Positions 45,530 through 53,526 of a stretch of DNA of 64,000 nucleotides are shown piece after piece (within the stretch, counting starts at the first letter, position 1; each line of letters begins with the position of its first letter). The notes under the pieces were generated by a model that did not search any database, was not told where the DNA came from, and worked only from the letters and a program-made list of their open reading frames with translations. This stretch comes from Thalassomonas sp. RHCl1. GTDB lineage: Bacteria > Pseudomonadota > Gammaproteobacteria > Enterobacterales > Alteromonadaceae. The stretch is from assembly GCF_947387555.1 (NCBI RefSeq), contig NZ_CANDNZ010000006.1:341482-405481 (forward strand), read 5' to 3'. Both the position numbers and the translations under genes were made by a program.

Positions 45530-46435
45530 ATGAGCAAAATGCCCATCACGATTGAAGCATTGCTTGTGATAGATGCCATAGACAGGCGACAAAGTTTTGC
45601 CAAAGCCGCGGAAGAAATGAACAAGGCGACGTCGGCTTTATCCTATATCATGCAAAAACTTGAAGAAAATCTTGGTATTACCTTGTTTGAACGCCAGGGG
45701 CGCCGCTCGGTGCTTACCGCCGCCGGTAAAGTGGTACTCGAAGAAGGACGGCAGATCCTCCAGGCCAGCAGCCAGCTGGTGGAAAAAGCCCGGGAAACCT
45801 CTACCGGCTGGGAAACCCATCTTAAAATCGCCATTGAATCTACCGGCAACTATAAGGTCTTTTTCACTGTCTTGCAGGACTTCCTTAAGGAGCATCCGAG
45901 CATAGAAGTTGAGGTCAATGAATGTGTGCTCAGCGGCGGTTGGGACGCCCTGGAGCATAACCAGATAGATCTGGTGGTCGGTGCCCCCGGACCTATTCCC
46001 CTGCTGAAAGGTTTCCGCTCTGTGCCTATGGCAAAAGCGGAAATGGTACCTGTGATTGCAGCACATCATGAATATGCCGAATTTGCCGAAGACGGTAAGT
46101 CTATGTTGGCGGTATTATCAAAAATCAGGCGTATCGTGATCCCCGACACTTCAAAATTGAATGTAACTCGTTCAGCTGGACTGACCAATGGTTACCAGAA
46201 GCTTTATGTACAGAATATGGATCAAAAAATGGCCGCCTTACGCGCCGGCTTAGGGGTCGGACACCTGCCGCGTAAACGTATCGTCGATGATCTGGCCAAG
46301 GGTACCTTGCTGGAATTAAAGCTGGATCCGGCCAATGATTTGGAAAGCTTCCTCGCCTGGAAAATCAGTAATAAAGGCAAGGCATTACGCGCGCTTACCC
46401 AGTTGCTGGAGCAGGCGGACTGGAGTGATGGCTGA
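45530..46435 (+). CDS. LysR-type regulator of the hppD operon
   Basis: 301 residues. HTH (about 8-65): ALLVIDAIDRRQSFAKAAEEMNKATSALSYIMQKLEENLG. Effector domain (about 90-295): LKIAIESTGNYKVFFTVLQDFLKEHPSIEVEV. Divergent from hppD across a 246-bp AT-rich region, the usual arrangement for LysR control of the adjacent catabolic operon. Confidence 0.92.
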   Translation: MSKMPITIEALLVIDAIDRRQSFAKAAEEMNKATSALSYIMQKLEENLGITLFERQGRRSVLTAAGKVVLEEGRQILQASSQLVEKARETSTGWETHLKIAIESTGNYKVFFTVLQDFLKEHPSIEVEVNECVLSGGWDALEHNQIDLVVGAPGPIPLLKGFRSVPMAKAEMVPVIAAHHEYAEFAEDGKSMLAVLSKIRRIVIPDTSKLNVTRSAGLTNGYQKLYVQNMDQKMAALRAGLGVGHLPRKRIVDDLAKGTLLELKLDPANDLESFLAWKISNKGKALRALTQLLEQADWSDG

Positions 46436-46599
46436 AATCATAGTGCTTCTCTGTAATGGCTTGTAATTGCTCATCTTATCAAAGCTGTTTAGCCTATGCG
46501 ACTTGGTAAACGGACCAGGGCAGTATCTTGCATTTACTGTGGGAATAAGCTGCGGGAATGAGTCCGTTGAACGCTATCAGCTAAAAGGAGTTTTTCAGT

Positions 46600-47070
46600 T
46601 TGATCCAGTGCGCATCTTGTAGACAAGACATCGCAGAAGAGGCAAGCAAGTGTCCTTATTGCCAGGGTTATCAAACCTGGTATAAAAATCCTCACTATTC
46701 CAATTGGATTTTTCTGCTGCCGTTTTTAGGCTTTATTTCTTGGAGTACGGGGATTTTCACCGAAAAAGATTACCAAATGTACCGGGACGATTTTTCGATC
46801 AGTGAAGAGAATATCGTGGTGATGCCGAATAACCGAACCCGGTTAATTACTTATCGGGTTGCAAACAATACCGAATATAAATGGAAGCATATCAGCTATG
46901 AAATTATCGGAAAGCATCAGGGGAAGCTGATTGCTGCCAATACCGATATTGATTATGGCTGGGTGGTACAACCGCATTCTGAATCATTATTAACGGCAAA
47001 AGTGCCCTTTATGCCCGGTGCCAGCTCGTGGGAATTCAAAATAAAAGATTTAGAGTCGGCACGTTATTAG
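46600..47070 (+). CDS. Zinc-ribbon membrane protein of unknown function
   Basis: 156 residues from a TTG start with AAGGAG 9 nt upstream. An N-terminal zinc ribbon with two CxxC pairs (CASC, CPYC) is followed by a hydrophobic segment (NWIFLLPFLGFISWSTGIF, about 30-48) and a beta-rich extracytoplasmic part (RLITYRVANNTEYKWKHI) resembling FxLYD/DUF-type domains. Unknown function. Monocistronic. Confidence 0.75.
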   Translation: MIQCASCRQDIAEEASKCPYCQGYQTWYKNPHYSNWIFLLPFLGFISWSTGIFTEKDYQMYRDDFSISEENIVVMPNNRTRLITYRVANNTEYKWKHISYEIIGKHQGKLIAANTDIDYGWVVQPHSESLLTAKVPFMPGASSWEFKIKDLESARY

Positions 47071-47112
47071 TCATCTGCCAGGCTTATCCAGGCCGGAATT
47101 ACTCAAGATAAG

Positions 47113-47625
47113 TTAATTTTCATAATCTGTGACAACAAACTCATCTTGAGCTATTTTGGTCATCATAGTCGTCCAAAAAGCTCTGTTTTCTTCTTTACTC
47201 ATGGCGGCGATATCCTGCTCCATGCTCTGCCAGGCGTTGTCGTCCAATACTCCTAATTCGATTACTTTTTCTATTGAATCGGCAAAAACCTGCTGTTGAT
47301 TAAATGGTTCTGAATCAGCGAGGAGCTGGTTACTTTGTTTGCTAAGCTGTGCATCGGTCAACGCTTTACTGTTTTGCGCGCTTGCTTCGGCAAGTTTGTT
47401 AAGGCTCTGGCTGATCCCGGCTAATTCGGCAGATAAAACATCAAATTGGGATTCAAGCTGAGTTAACCTGTCCTGCTGTGCCATTGAATGATCTTTGGTG
47501 ATTTGCCCTCTTTCAACCGATGGCTGGTGGTCCTGGCTGACACTTGATTGCAGGTCATATATCATAACGGTGTGGGCCAGCATAAGCAGGCAGATGAAGG
47601 TTAACAGATATTTGTTTACGGTCAT
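47113..47625 (-). CDS. Membrane-anchored coiled-coil protein of unknown function
   Basis: 170 residues: one N-terminal transmembrane helix (YLLTFICLLMLAHTVMI) and a coiled-coil region (about 55-105, DRLTQLESQFDVLSAELAGISQSL). It then ends with a helical domain FADSIEKVIELGVLDDNAWQSM. No motif recognised. Cotranscribed 58 bp downstream of the secreted protein at 47684. Confidence 0.7.
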   Translation of the reverse strand: MTVNKYLLTFICLLMLAHTVMIYDLQSSVSQDHQPSVERGQITKDHSMAQQDRLTQLESQFDVLSAELAGISQSLNKLAEASAQNSKALTDAQLSKQSNQLLADSEPFNQQQVFADSIEKVIELGVLDDNAWQSMEQDIAAMSKEENRAFWTTMMTKIAQDEFVVTDYEN

Positions 47626-47683
47626 TTTCTTACTCCTTCATCGGTATTGGCGGGGCCAGCCCGGAAGCCGGCCGCTGTCTTTG

Positions 47684-48118
47684 TTAATAGGTGACGGTGA
47701 TAGCGTTGTGGTTACCGGCAAAGGTGGCACCTTCTAAATAGGTAAAGCCGGCAGAGGTGGCGCTGACGCCGCCCACTTCCGCGCCGTTGCCAAAGTAGTG
47801 GGAGCCTTGCACGGTAAAGTTGTAATTACCCCATTTCCAGATAATGGTCATCTCCATCGAAGACTTGTTAACCGAAGACGGAATGCCAAAGCTGACCCGT
47901 TTTTTGCGGGTATAATAACCAACATGGGTATTGCCAATATAGACATAACCGCCGTCAAACTGCCAGCGTCCTTCGGCGTCGTTGACATTGGTTAAATTAC
48001 TTGTCTTTACCAGCTTATAGGTTGCGGTAGCCGCCTGTGACGGCATAGACGCCATTACCCCTAAAGCGACGACGGTTGCCGCCAGCAGTGCTTTGTTATT
48101 AAATTTAATCTTAAACAT
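47684..48118 (-). CDS. Small secreted beta-rich protein of unknown function
   Basis: 144 residues with a signal peptide (LAATVVALGVMASMPSQA). The mature chain of about 115 residues is dominated by beta strands (ATYKLVKTSNLTNVNDAEG, GGYVYIGNTHVGYYTRKK, TMIIWKWGNYNF). It reads like a lipocalin- or dirigent-like barrel, but I cannot place it. Leads a two-gene operon with the coiled-coil protein. Confidence 0.7.
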   Translation of the reverse strand: MFKIKFNNKALLAATVVALGVMASMPSQAATATYKLVKTSNLTNVNDAEGRWQFDGGYVYIGNTHVGYYTRKKRVSFGIPSSVNKSSMEMTIIWKWGNYNFTVQGSHYFGNGAEVGGVSATSAGFTYLEGATFAGNHNAITVTY

Positions 48119-48599
48119 TTGATCTCTCCTCAGCTGAGCTGATTATGTATAAAACCAAATGGTTACGCACAACTCCATCCGGGCTGACCGCCATATCCGC
48201 CGTAACCGGGCACGGGAATATGCAACTTTATACTGATTGAAAAATTACCTGTGAAGTCTTTAGCCCCGGCATAAGGACTTCACTTACTCTAGTGTTACTA
48301 CAGGGTGAAATGTCTCACTCGGGGAGATAAAAAGTTACCGGCTCAACTTTTCCTATGGGAAAATCTGCTGAATCTTTAGGGAAAAATATAAAATTTCATC
48401 CGCTTAATGGCTCGGATATCTGCTGTGATTGCTTATGGCAGGCGAAAAAATTCTTTATCGGCTAACAAGGGAAGTTCATTTGATGAAATATCCCGTCCGA
48501 TATTTCAGGTTATGTCATCCGATATTTTCTAATAGATTTCACCGATTTCAAATGCTACTTTTTTGCCCGGATAAATACTCACAAATCAGGGAAAATGAA
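48119..48599. other. Intergenic region with one strong dyad
   Basis: 481 bp between divergent genes. It contains GTGAAGTCTTTA-gccccggca-TAAGGACTTCAC (48252-48284), a 12-bp inverted repeat with one G-T pair and no U-tract. The ORF upstream of the NmrA start (from 48429) has no protein-like content. Confidence 0.55.
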
Positions 48600-49472
48600 A
48601 TGAGCAATATTCTTATTATCGGTGCAGCAGGAGCTAATGGTCAGGCGACACTTAATGCTTTATTTGCTAAAGCGGATTTAACCGATCATATTATCGCCGG
48701 TGTGCGCAGCGAAGAAAAAGCCAAGGCGCTGAAAAATCTTTATCCGCAGCTGGAAACCCGGGTATTTGATATTGAGCGTGCCGATGAACTGAATTCAGCA
48801 ATGCAGGGAGTGGATAAGGTTTTCTATATTCCCGGCAACATAGAGCCGCGGGAGCTGCATGCCAAGGCCGTGATTGATGCCGCCCTGGCCCATGAAAGTG
48901 TCAAAGATTTTGTCTTTTATTCGGTATTCGGCGCTGAATATGAAGGGATCTTATTTGCCCGTCAATTCCGTTACGGCGAGAAATATCTGGAAGATAGCCG
49001 TTTGAACTGGACGCACCTGAGAACCATTTTCTTCCAGGATAACCTGCTGGGCTGGGCGGAAGACGTGAAAAACGGCACCTTACATTTAGGTACAGGCAAA
49101 GGCCGTTTTGCTCCTTTACTGGTACAAGACATAGGTGAAATTGCCGCCAACATCCTGACCAGCCAGGGGCATGCCGGTAAAGCCTATAATATTACCGGGC
49201 CTGAGCTGATTTCAGGGGGCGAGATTGCCGAAATCTTTGCTAATGAGCTGGGGAAAACCGTAAGCCACATCTCACCGGATAATGCCACGACCTTAAGCGC
49301 ATTGACCGACAGCGGCTGGCCGGAATGGCAGGCGAAAGGTATGGTGGAATTATTTAACGCCTTTGCCGATGACCAGGCGGCCATGGTAAGCCCTGACGGT
49401 GAACAGTTATTGGGACGTCCGTTAACACCGTTAAAAGCTTTTGTTAAAGCGAATAAAGCCAGCTTTAGCTAA
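48600..49472 (+). CDS. NmrA-family NAD(P)-binding oxidoreductase
   Basis: 290 residues from the ATG at 48600, selected because the upstream extension of 57 codons is not protein-like. Contains a Rossmann GxxGxxG in IIGAAGANGQATLNAL and PELISGGEIAEIFANELG. Resembles NmrA/QOR2-type atypical short-chain reductases that reduce quinones or enones with NADPH. It is 1.3 kb upstream of the AfsA-type gene, separated by repeats and an unknown gene on the opposite strand; a link to the cluster is only suggestive. Confidence 0.88.
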   Translation: MSNILIIGAAGANGQATLNALFAKADLTDHIIAGVRSEEKAKALKNLYPQLETRVFDIERADELNSAMQGVDKVFYIPGNIEPRELHAKAVIDAALAHESVKDFVFYSVFGAEYEGILFARQFRYGEKYLEDSRLNWTHLRTIFFQDNLLGWAEDVKNGTLHLGTGKGRFAPLLVQDIGEIAANILTSQGHAGKAYNITGPELISGGEIAEIFANELGKTVSHISPDNATTLSALTDSGWPEWQAKGMVELFNAFADDQAAMVSPDGEQLLGRPLTPLKAFVKANKASFS

Positions 49473-49493
49473 GCCTTGGTTTAGATAAGGGAA

Positions 49494-49650
49494 GTATATC
49501 GCCGCCTCTTTGCATCCTTGCGAGCACGGCATAGATACATCTTGTATATCGCTGCTCCTTCGCATCCCTGCGATCACGGCATAGATACATATTGTATATC
49601 GCCGTACCTTCGCATCCCTGCGAGCACGGCATACCATACATTCTGTACAT
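49494..49650. repeat. Three tandem 50-bp repeats
   Basis: Units start at 49494, 49544 and 49594 with exact 50-bp period: GTATATCGC, then a GC(C/T)(G/T)...CTTCGCATCCCTGCGA segment, then (G/T)CACGGCATA..ATACAT. The same motif, diverged and inverted, is at 7281-7426. No spacer variability, so it is not a CRISPR. Short ORF-like peptides across it are artefacts. Confidence 0.85.
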
Positions 49651-49685
49651 AAAAAAACAGCTATCCCCCTTAAGGGATAGCTGTT
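49651..49685 (-). terminator. Terminator of the 49727-50476 gene
   Basis: AACAGCTATCCC pairs with GGGATAGCTGTT; reading the minus strand, the hairpin is followed by a run of seven T, 42 bp beyond the gene's stop. Confidence 0.85.
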
Positions 49686-49726
49686 GCTTCATTGATTAAA
49701 CTTGGCTGTTAACCGCAAGAGCCAAC

Positions 49727-50476
49727 TTAGTTGATCGGGTAGTTAGGGAACGGGTTGTTGTAGTTAATGTCCGGTCTTTGCTCGGTGAACATAGAATTAA
49801 CGACCAGCTTGTCTATCATCCATTCGCCGGTTTCTGTGGCGATAACGCCTAAAGTATTGTTACTTAAAAACAGCTGAGGTCCCGGCGTTGGTTCGAACGG
49901 CAATTCGACATCTGTTGACTGGATAATTTCCTGGTGTACTAAGACGTTAAAGTTAAACTCCATGCGGCCGGTACCTGGCTTTTCGCCTGGCTCGTAGTGG
50001 CTGACATAGAAGGAAGTCGGCGAGAAAATCGCGTTCTGTCTTAACTGCGCCAAACCGTCGGTGGCGATGCTGATGGTAGACTCAACCCCGTAGGACAAGG
50101 CGCCGTTTAAATCCAGTTCAATATCCGGGCTGGTAATGTCGTAGAAACACTGGTTTACTTCGGCCATTCTTTCCATATTAAACTTCTGGTTGGAGGCTTC
50201 CGGGATACATAAAAAGAAGCGTCTGACAATCTGGCTGCCTTCAAAATAGGCGTGTTGCTTATTTAGGCTGGCGAGGAAAGTTTTGTTGCGCAGGGCACGG
50301 CGCAGCATTTTTTTACTGACATCGGTTTCTTCTAGGCCATAAGCGCCGTTAATTTCGTCCTGGTAGCCATAGTCATCATCATAATCATCGTTTGCCATGG
50401 CAACAGAAGTGGTTAAGGCAAAGCCTGTTAATAAGGTAAGCGCTTTAGTGATTTTGTTTTTCATTATAGTTTTCAT
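49727..50476 (-). CDS. Secreted acidic protein of unknown function
   Basis: 249 residues with a signal peptide (ALTLLTGFALTTSVAMA). It begins with the acidic DDYDDDYGYQDEING and has two cysteines that could form a disulfide (FFLCIPE, NQCFYDI). Repeated FxF/FNVLV strands suggest a beta domain. I do not recognise the family. It is divergent from the AfsA-type gene and shares its 290-bp intergenic region, which contains a perfect dyad (50569-50587). Confidence 0.7.
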   Translation of the reverse strand: MKTIMKNKITKALTLLTGFALTTSVAMANDDYDDDYGYQDEINGAYGLEETDVSKKMLRRALRNKTFLASLNKQHAYFEGSQIVRRFFLCIPEASNQKFNMERMAEVNQCFYDITSPDIELDLNGALSYGVESTISIATDGLAQLRQNAIFSPTSFYVSHYEPGEKPGTGRMEFNFNVLVHQEIIQSTDVELPFEPTPGPQLFLSNNTLGVIATETGEWMIDKLVVNSMFTEQRPDINYNNPFPNYPIN

Positions 50477-50568
50477 CGTCTTGTTTCCTTAGTTTTTAAT
50501 AAAGTTTTAAAAAGTTTGCTTTTATTTTTCGAGTTGTCGTTCGATGAGCAAACTATAAAAAGACCTTC

Positions 50569-50587
50569 TCTGAAATGGTATTTCAGA
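50569..50587. promoter_or_regulatory. Candidate operator of the AfsA-type cluster
   Basis: Perfect palindrome TCTGAAAT-GGT-ATTTCAGA between the divergent gene 49727-50476 and the AfsA-type gene at 50767. It is 180 bp upstream of the AfsA start and 93 bp upstream of the other start. Confidence 0.5.
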
Positions 50588-50766
50588 CTATTTCACAACC
50601 CTTCACTCTTTCTTTCACCATTGCCCTTTTACCGGAAATCTTGCGATAGCTTGCGTAATTAACCTGTCCCGGTTCATGCCTTAATCTGGGCTCCGTGTTC
50701 AAAACTAATTTTCACAACGAAAACTTTTTTAACTTTTTACTTATAAAGATTTGCAAGGAGCAAACC

Positions 50767-51516
50767 ATGACTACAGAAAATATGATTATTGTTGGCGACA
50801 AGTTCGAGTGTTTCGCAGAAAACGAGGGGGTATTAACGGCAAGTGAAGCTTTACATATATTAAAGCACCAGCTGTTAAGCGATAAAAAAATCCGTTTTAA
50901 ATTAGGCCAGGGGTTAAGTGAAGCCCAGGTCTCCCAGCTGGTTAAAACGGCCCAGGATGCCGGTTTAAGCAATTTATTAGAGTTTAATGAAACCGTTAAA
51001 TCAGGCCGCAATTATGTGCATAAACATCAGCAGCGTAACTCTATGTTGGGCTTGCCGCGCCGCATCTGTGAAAAGAAATTTGAACTGGATGTCATGCTTG
51101 ACGATGCCTGTGATGAGATGGGGGATCACGTTACCGGACACCACGTACAAGGCATGGTGATCACCGAAGCGGCGCGCCAGGCGTTCCTGACCATTACCGA
51201 GGCGTTTTTCCTTAAAGACAACGACTTCTCCAGTTATTTCGTTATCAACACCTTAAACAGCCAGTACACCAGTTTCATGTTCCCGGTGCCTGCAACCATA
51301 GAATATGAAATTGTTGAACATAAAGAGAAAAAAGCCGGTGCGCACTCCTTTGATGTGGTGATGAATGTGGTGCAAAACGGTGTTATCTGCTCTGTGGTCA
51401 CCACCAGCTTCAGTACCTATAACGCCGAGTGGCTGGAGAAAAAAGAAGCCGCGATGGCCTGCGATGCCATTAAATATGTCTTGAACAATGAGGGCGAGCA
51501 GAATGTGGCTGCATAA
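50767..51516 (+). CDS. AfsA-type A-factor biosynthesis hotdog protein
   Basis: 249 residues from the ATG at 50767 (AAGGAG upstream); 24 upstream codons are unused. The C-terminal hotdog region has VHKHQQR (84-90), then DHVTGHHVQGMVITEAARQA (residues 120-139), the Gly-Met-hydrophobic-x-EAARQ motif of AfsA-like domains. AfsA condenses a beta-keto acyl chain with dihydroxyacetone phosphate in Streptomyces gamma-butyrolactone synthesis. Typical AfsA proteins are longer (about 300 residues) with two hotdog repeats; here one is clear and the N-terminus is divergent. The stop overlaps the phosphatase start by 14 nt. A FabZ-like role is the alternative. Confidence 0.65.
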   Translation: MTTENMIIVGDKFECFAENEGVLTASEALHILKHQLLSDKKIRFKLGQGLSEAQVSQLVKTAQDAGLSNLLEFNETVKSGRNYVHKHQQRNSMLGLPRRICEKKFELDVMLDDACDEMGDHVTGHHVQGMVITEAARQAFLTITEAFFLKDNDFSSYFVINTLNSQYTSFMFPVPATIEYEIVEHKEKKAGAHSFDVVMNVVQNGVICSVVTTSFSTYNAEWLEKKEAAMACDAIKYVLNNEGEQNVAA

Positions 51517-52201
51517 CCTGGATACCAGCAAACCCTGCGCTTTTTTTGATGTCGACAATACCCTGATTTCCATTAAAAGCATGTTCAGTTTTTTAAATTA
51601 CCTGCAGCAGGAAACCAAGCTGATCCCGCAGCAGGTGATGGACGAGATGCAGGTGCAGCTTAAGCAGATGTTTGCCGCCAAAGAGCGCCGGGAAAACATC
51701 AATGCCCATTATTACCGGGTGTTTGCCGGGGTATCTGTGACTGAGCTCGCCGAGCTGGGACGCAAATGGTACCGGCAGGTGGCGGATAAGGCGGACTTTT
51801 TCCACCCCCATGCCCTGGCGAAGCTAAGGCAGCACCAGAGGGAGGGATACAACCTGGTGTTTGTGTCCGGCTCCGGCCTGGCCATGCTGCAGCCGTTGGC
51901 AGAGGCTTTGGGGGTGAATACCGTGTTATGCGCTCCCCAGGAGCAAATGGAAGGCCGTTATACCGGCAAGCTGGTTGACCAGCCCTGTATCGGTGAAGGC
52001 AAGGCCCATTATATCCGCCGTTATTTGCGGTTGTTTACCGATGTTGCCGCCAGCTCGGTGGCTTATGGCGACGATATCAGCGACTTCCCTATGTTAGCCA
52101 CGGTAGGCCGGGGATACCTGGTAAGTCCGGGCGAATTAACCCGGGCGGCGAACCAGGAGCAAGATTTTATCATTTTGGATATTGAACAGGAGGCGGCATA
52201 A
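51503..52201 (+). CDS. HAD-IB family phosphatase (SerB-like)
   Basis: 232 residues from the ATG at 51503, which overlaps the AfsA-type gene by 14 nt. HAD motifs: DxDxT with nucleophile D16 and acid D18 (FFDVDNTLI), motif II Ser in VFVSGSGLAML, motif III Lys in GKAHYIRR and motif IV GDDISDFPML. It hydrolyses small phosphomonoesters. Coupled to the AfsA-type gene, a natural role is dephosphorylating a butenolide- or furan-phosphate. I recall HAD phosphatases (MmfP) next to AfsA homologues in Streptomyces methylenomycin-furan clusters. Confidence 0.9.
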   Translation: MWLHNLDTSKPCAFFDVDNTLISIKSMFSFLNYLQQETKLIPQQVMDEMQVQLKQMFAAKERRENINAHYYRVFAGVSVTELAELGRKWYRQVADKADFFHPHALAKLRQHQREGYNLVFVSGSGLAMLQPLAEALGVNTVLCAPQEQMEGRYTGKLVDQPCIGEGKAHYIRRYLRLFTDVAASSVAYGDDISDFPMLATVGRGYLVSPGELTRAANQEQDFIILDIEQEAA

Positions 52202-52230
52202 ATAAAGGGCTGGAGCAGTGAGCTTGAAGC

Positions 52231-52364
52231 ATAAATTTAACCGCCCTGTACCACTAGTCAGTAGGCCGATAAATTTAACCGAGTAATATACCCCTCAACG
52301 CAGGAGTTCAGGGGCGGCTCGGCAAGCTAATGACCTGAGATGAGAGGTCAGGTTATCAGCTTGC
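52231..52364 (+). promoter_or_regulatory. Leader of the aldo/keto reductase gene: direct repeats and nested hairpin
   Basis: ATAAATTTAACCG occurs twice (52231-52243 and 52269-52281), 38 bp apart, like a tandem operator. Then GCAAGCT (52322-52328) pairs with AGCTTGC (52358-52364), with an inner TGACCT/AGGTCA stem. The structure sits about 80 nt before the reductase ATG and could be an attenuator or processing site. Confidence 0.45.
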
Positions 52365-52443
52365 TGAGCAGGAAAACGTAAGTTTGGAAGATTTAACATA
52401 AATAACGAGAAAATCACTTTTTAAATTAAACAAGGAAATTGTT

Positions 52444-53442
52444 ATGAGTAGAGTAATTGCAAATAAATCTGTCGCAGCCGTTGGTTTAGGTTGTATGGGC
52501 ATGAGTGAATTTTACGGTGACCGCAACGACACCGAATCGCTGAAAACGTTACATGCCGCGCTGGAAATGGGTTACAACCATTTTGATACTGCCGACATGT
52601 ACGGCCAGGGCCATAACGAAGAACTCGTGGGTCAGTTCGCCAAAGAGCTGGGTTCAAAACGCGATGACGTAGTGATTGCGTCCAAGTTCGGTATCCGCCG
52701 CGACCCTAATGACAAATACAACCTGATCATAGATAACAGCCGCGATTATGTCCGTGCTGCCTGTGAAGCGTCTTTAAAGCGCTTAAATGTTGAAGCCATT
52801 GATATTTATTACATGCACAGACGTAACGCGGATACGCCTATCGAAGAGCCGATGGAAGCTTTGGCGGAATTGGTTAAAGAAGGCAAAATCAAGGCTATCG
52901 GCCTGTCGGAAGTTTCGGTAGAAACCCTGAAACGCGCCCAGAAAGTTCACCATGTTGAAGCCCTGCAAAGTGAATATTCTTTATGGTCACGTGATATCGA
53001 GCAAAACATCTTGCCGGCCTGTAAAGAGTTAGGCACTAAGTTTGTTGCTTACAGCCCGTTAGGCCGTGGTTTCTTAACCGGTGGCATTACCCAGGCAGAT
53101 ATCCAAAAAGCCGACGTGAACAAAGACTTCCGCGCCAAACTGCCGCGTTTCCAGGACGAAAACATCGAGAAAAACCTGGAACTGGTGGCCAAAGTACAGG
53201 AAATCAGCAAAGGCCTGAACTGTACTCCGGCCCAGTTAGCCTTGGCCTGGTTGCTGGAGCAATACGACAACCTGCATGTTATTCCGGGTACCAAACGGGT
53301 GAAATACCTGGCGGACAACTTCGGCGCCCTCAATGTCGACCTGACGCCGGATATCGTGATGAACCTGAGCGGTATTTTTGCCAGTGAAAATATTCACGGC
53401 GCCCGTTACCCACAAGCCATTTTAGACGGCACTAACCTCTAA
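52444..53442 (+). CDS. Aldo/keto reductase (AKR13-like)
   Basis: 332 residues. (alpha/beta)8 barrel with the AKR tetrad: Asp in [10 protein letters not shown], Tyr in MYG, Lys in IASKFGI and His in YYMHRRN. The C-terminal ...[11 protein letters not shown] segment binds NADPH. It reduces aldehydes or ketones. Within the AfsA-type cluster a natural role is carbonyl reduction of the nascent product. A 242-bp gap with structured leader separates it from the phosphatase. Confidence 0.93.
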   Translation: MSRVIANKSVAAVGLGCMGMSEFYGDRNDTESLKTLHAALEMGYNHFDTADMYGQGHNEELVGQFAKELGSKRDDVVIASKFGIRRDPNDKYNLIIDNSRDYVRAACEASLKRLNVEAIDIYYMHRRNADTPIEEPMEALAELVKEGKIKAIGLSEVSVETLKRAQKVHHVEALQSEYSLWSRDIEQNILPACKELGTKFVAYSPLGRGFLTGGITQADIQKADVNKDFRAKLPRFQDENIEKNLELVAKVQEISKGLNCTPAQLALAWLLEQYDNLHVIPGTKRVKYLADNFGALNVDLTPDIVMNLSGIFASENIHGARYPQAILDGTNL

Positions 53443-53478
53443 TCGTTATCTTAAGGTGATAACACGTTTTTAATCATG

Positions 53479-53503
53479 CCGGCTCTTGGAGCATAAGAGC
53501 CGG
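53479..53503 (+). promoter_or_regulatory. Intercistronic hairpin before the monooxygenase
   Basis: CCGGCTCTT-GGAGCAT-AAGAGCCGG, a 9-bp perfect stem between the reductase stop and the monooxygenase ATG, without a U-tract. Could be an RNA processing or stabiliser element. Confidence 0.4.
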
Positions 53504-53526
53504 ATCAGATAAAAGGTCTATTCATT

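Noticed and set aside
46600-48118. Including the zinc-ribbon, coiled-coil and secreted genes in the AfsA-type cluster
   Set aside because: They are separated by intergenic gaps, have mixed strands and show no biosynthetic motif.
49494-49650. Possible CRISPR array
   Set aside because: Units are contiguous with the whole 50 bp conserved; there are no unique spacers and no cas genes.
49431-49692. Open frames encoding repeated peptides over the tandem 50-bp repeats
   Set aside because: The frames exist only because the repeat period lets them stay open; no start context or independent protein pattern. Treated as a DNA repeat.
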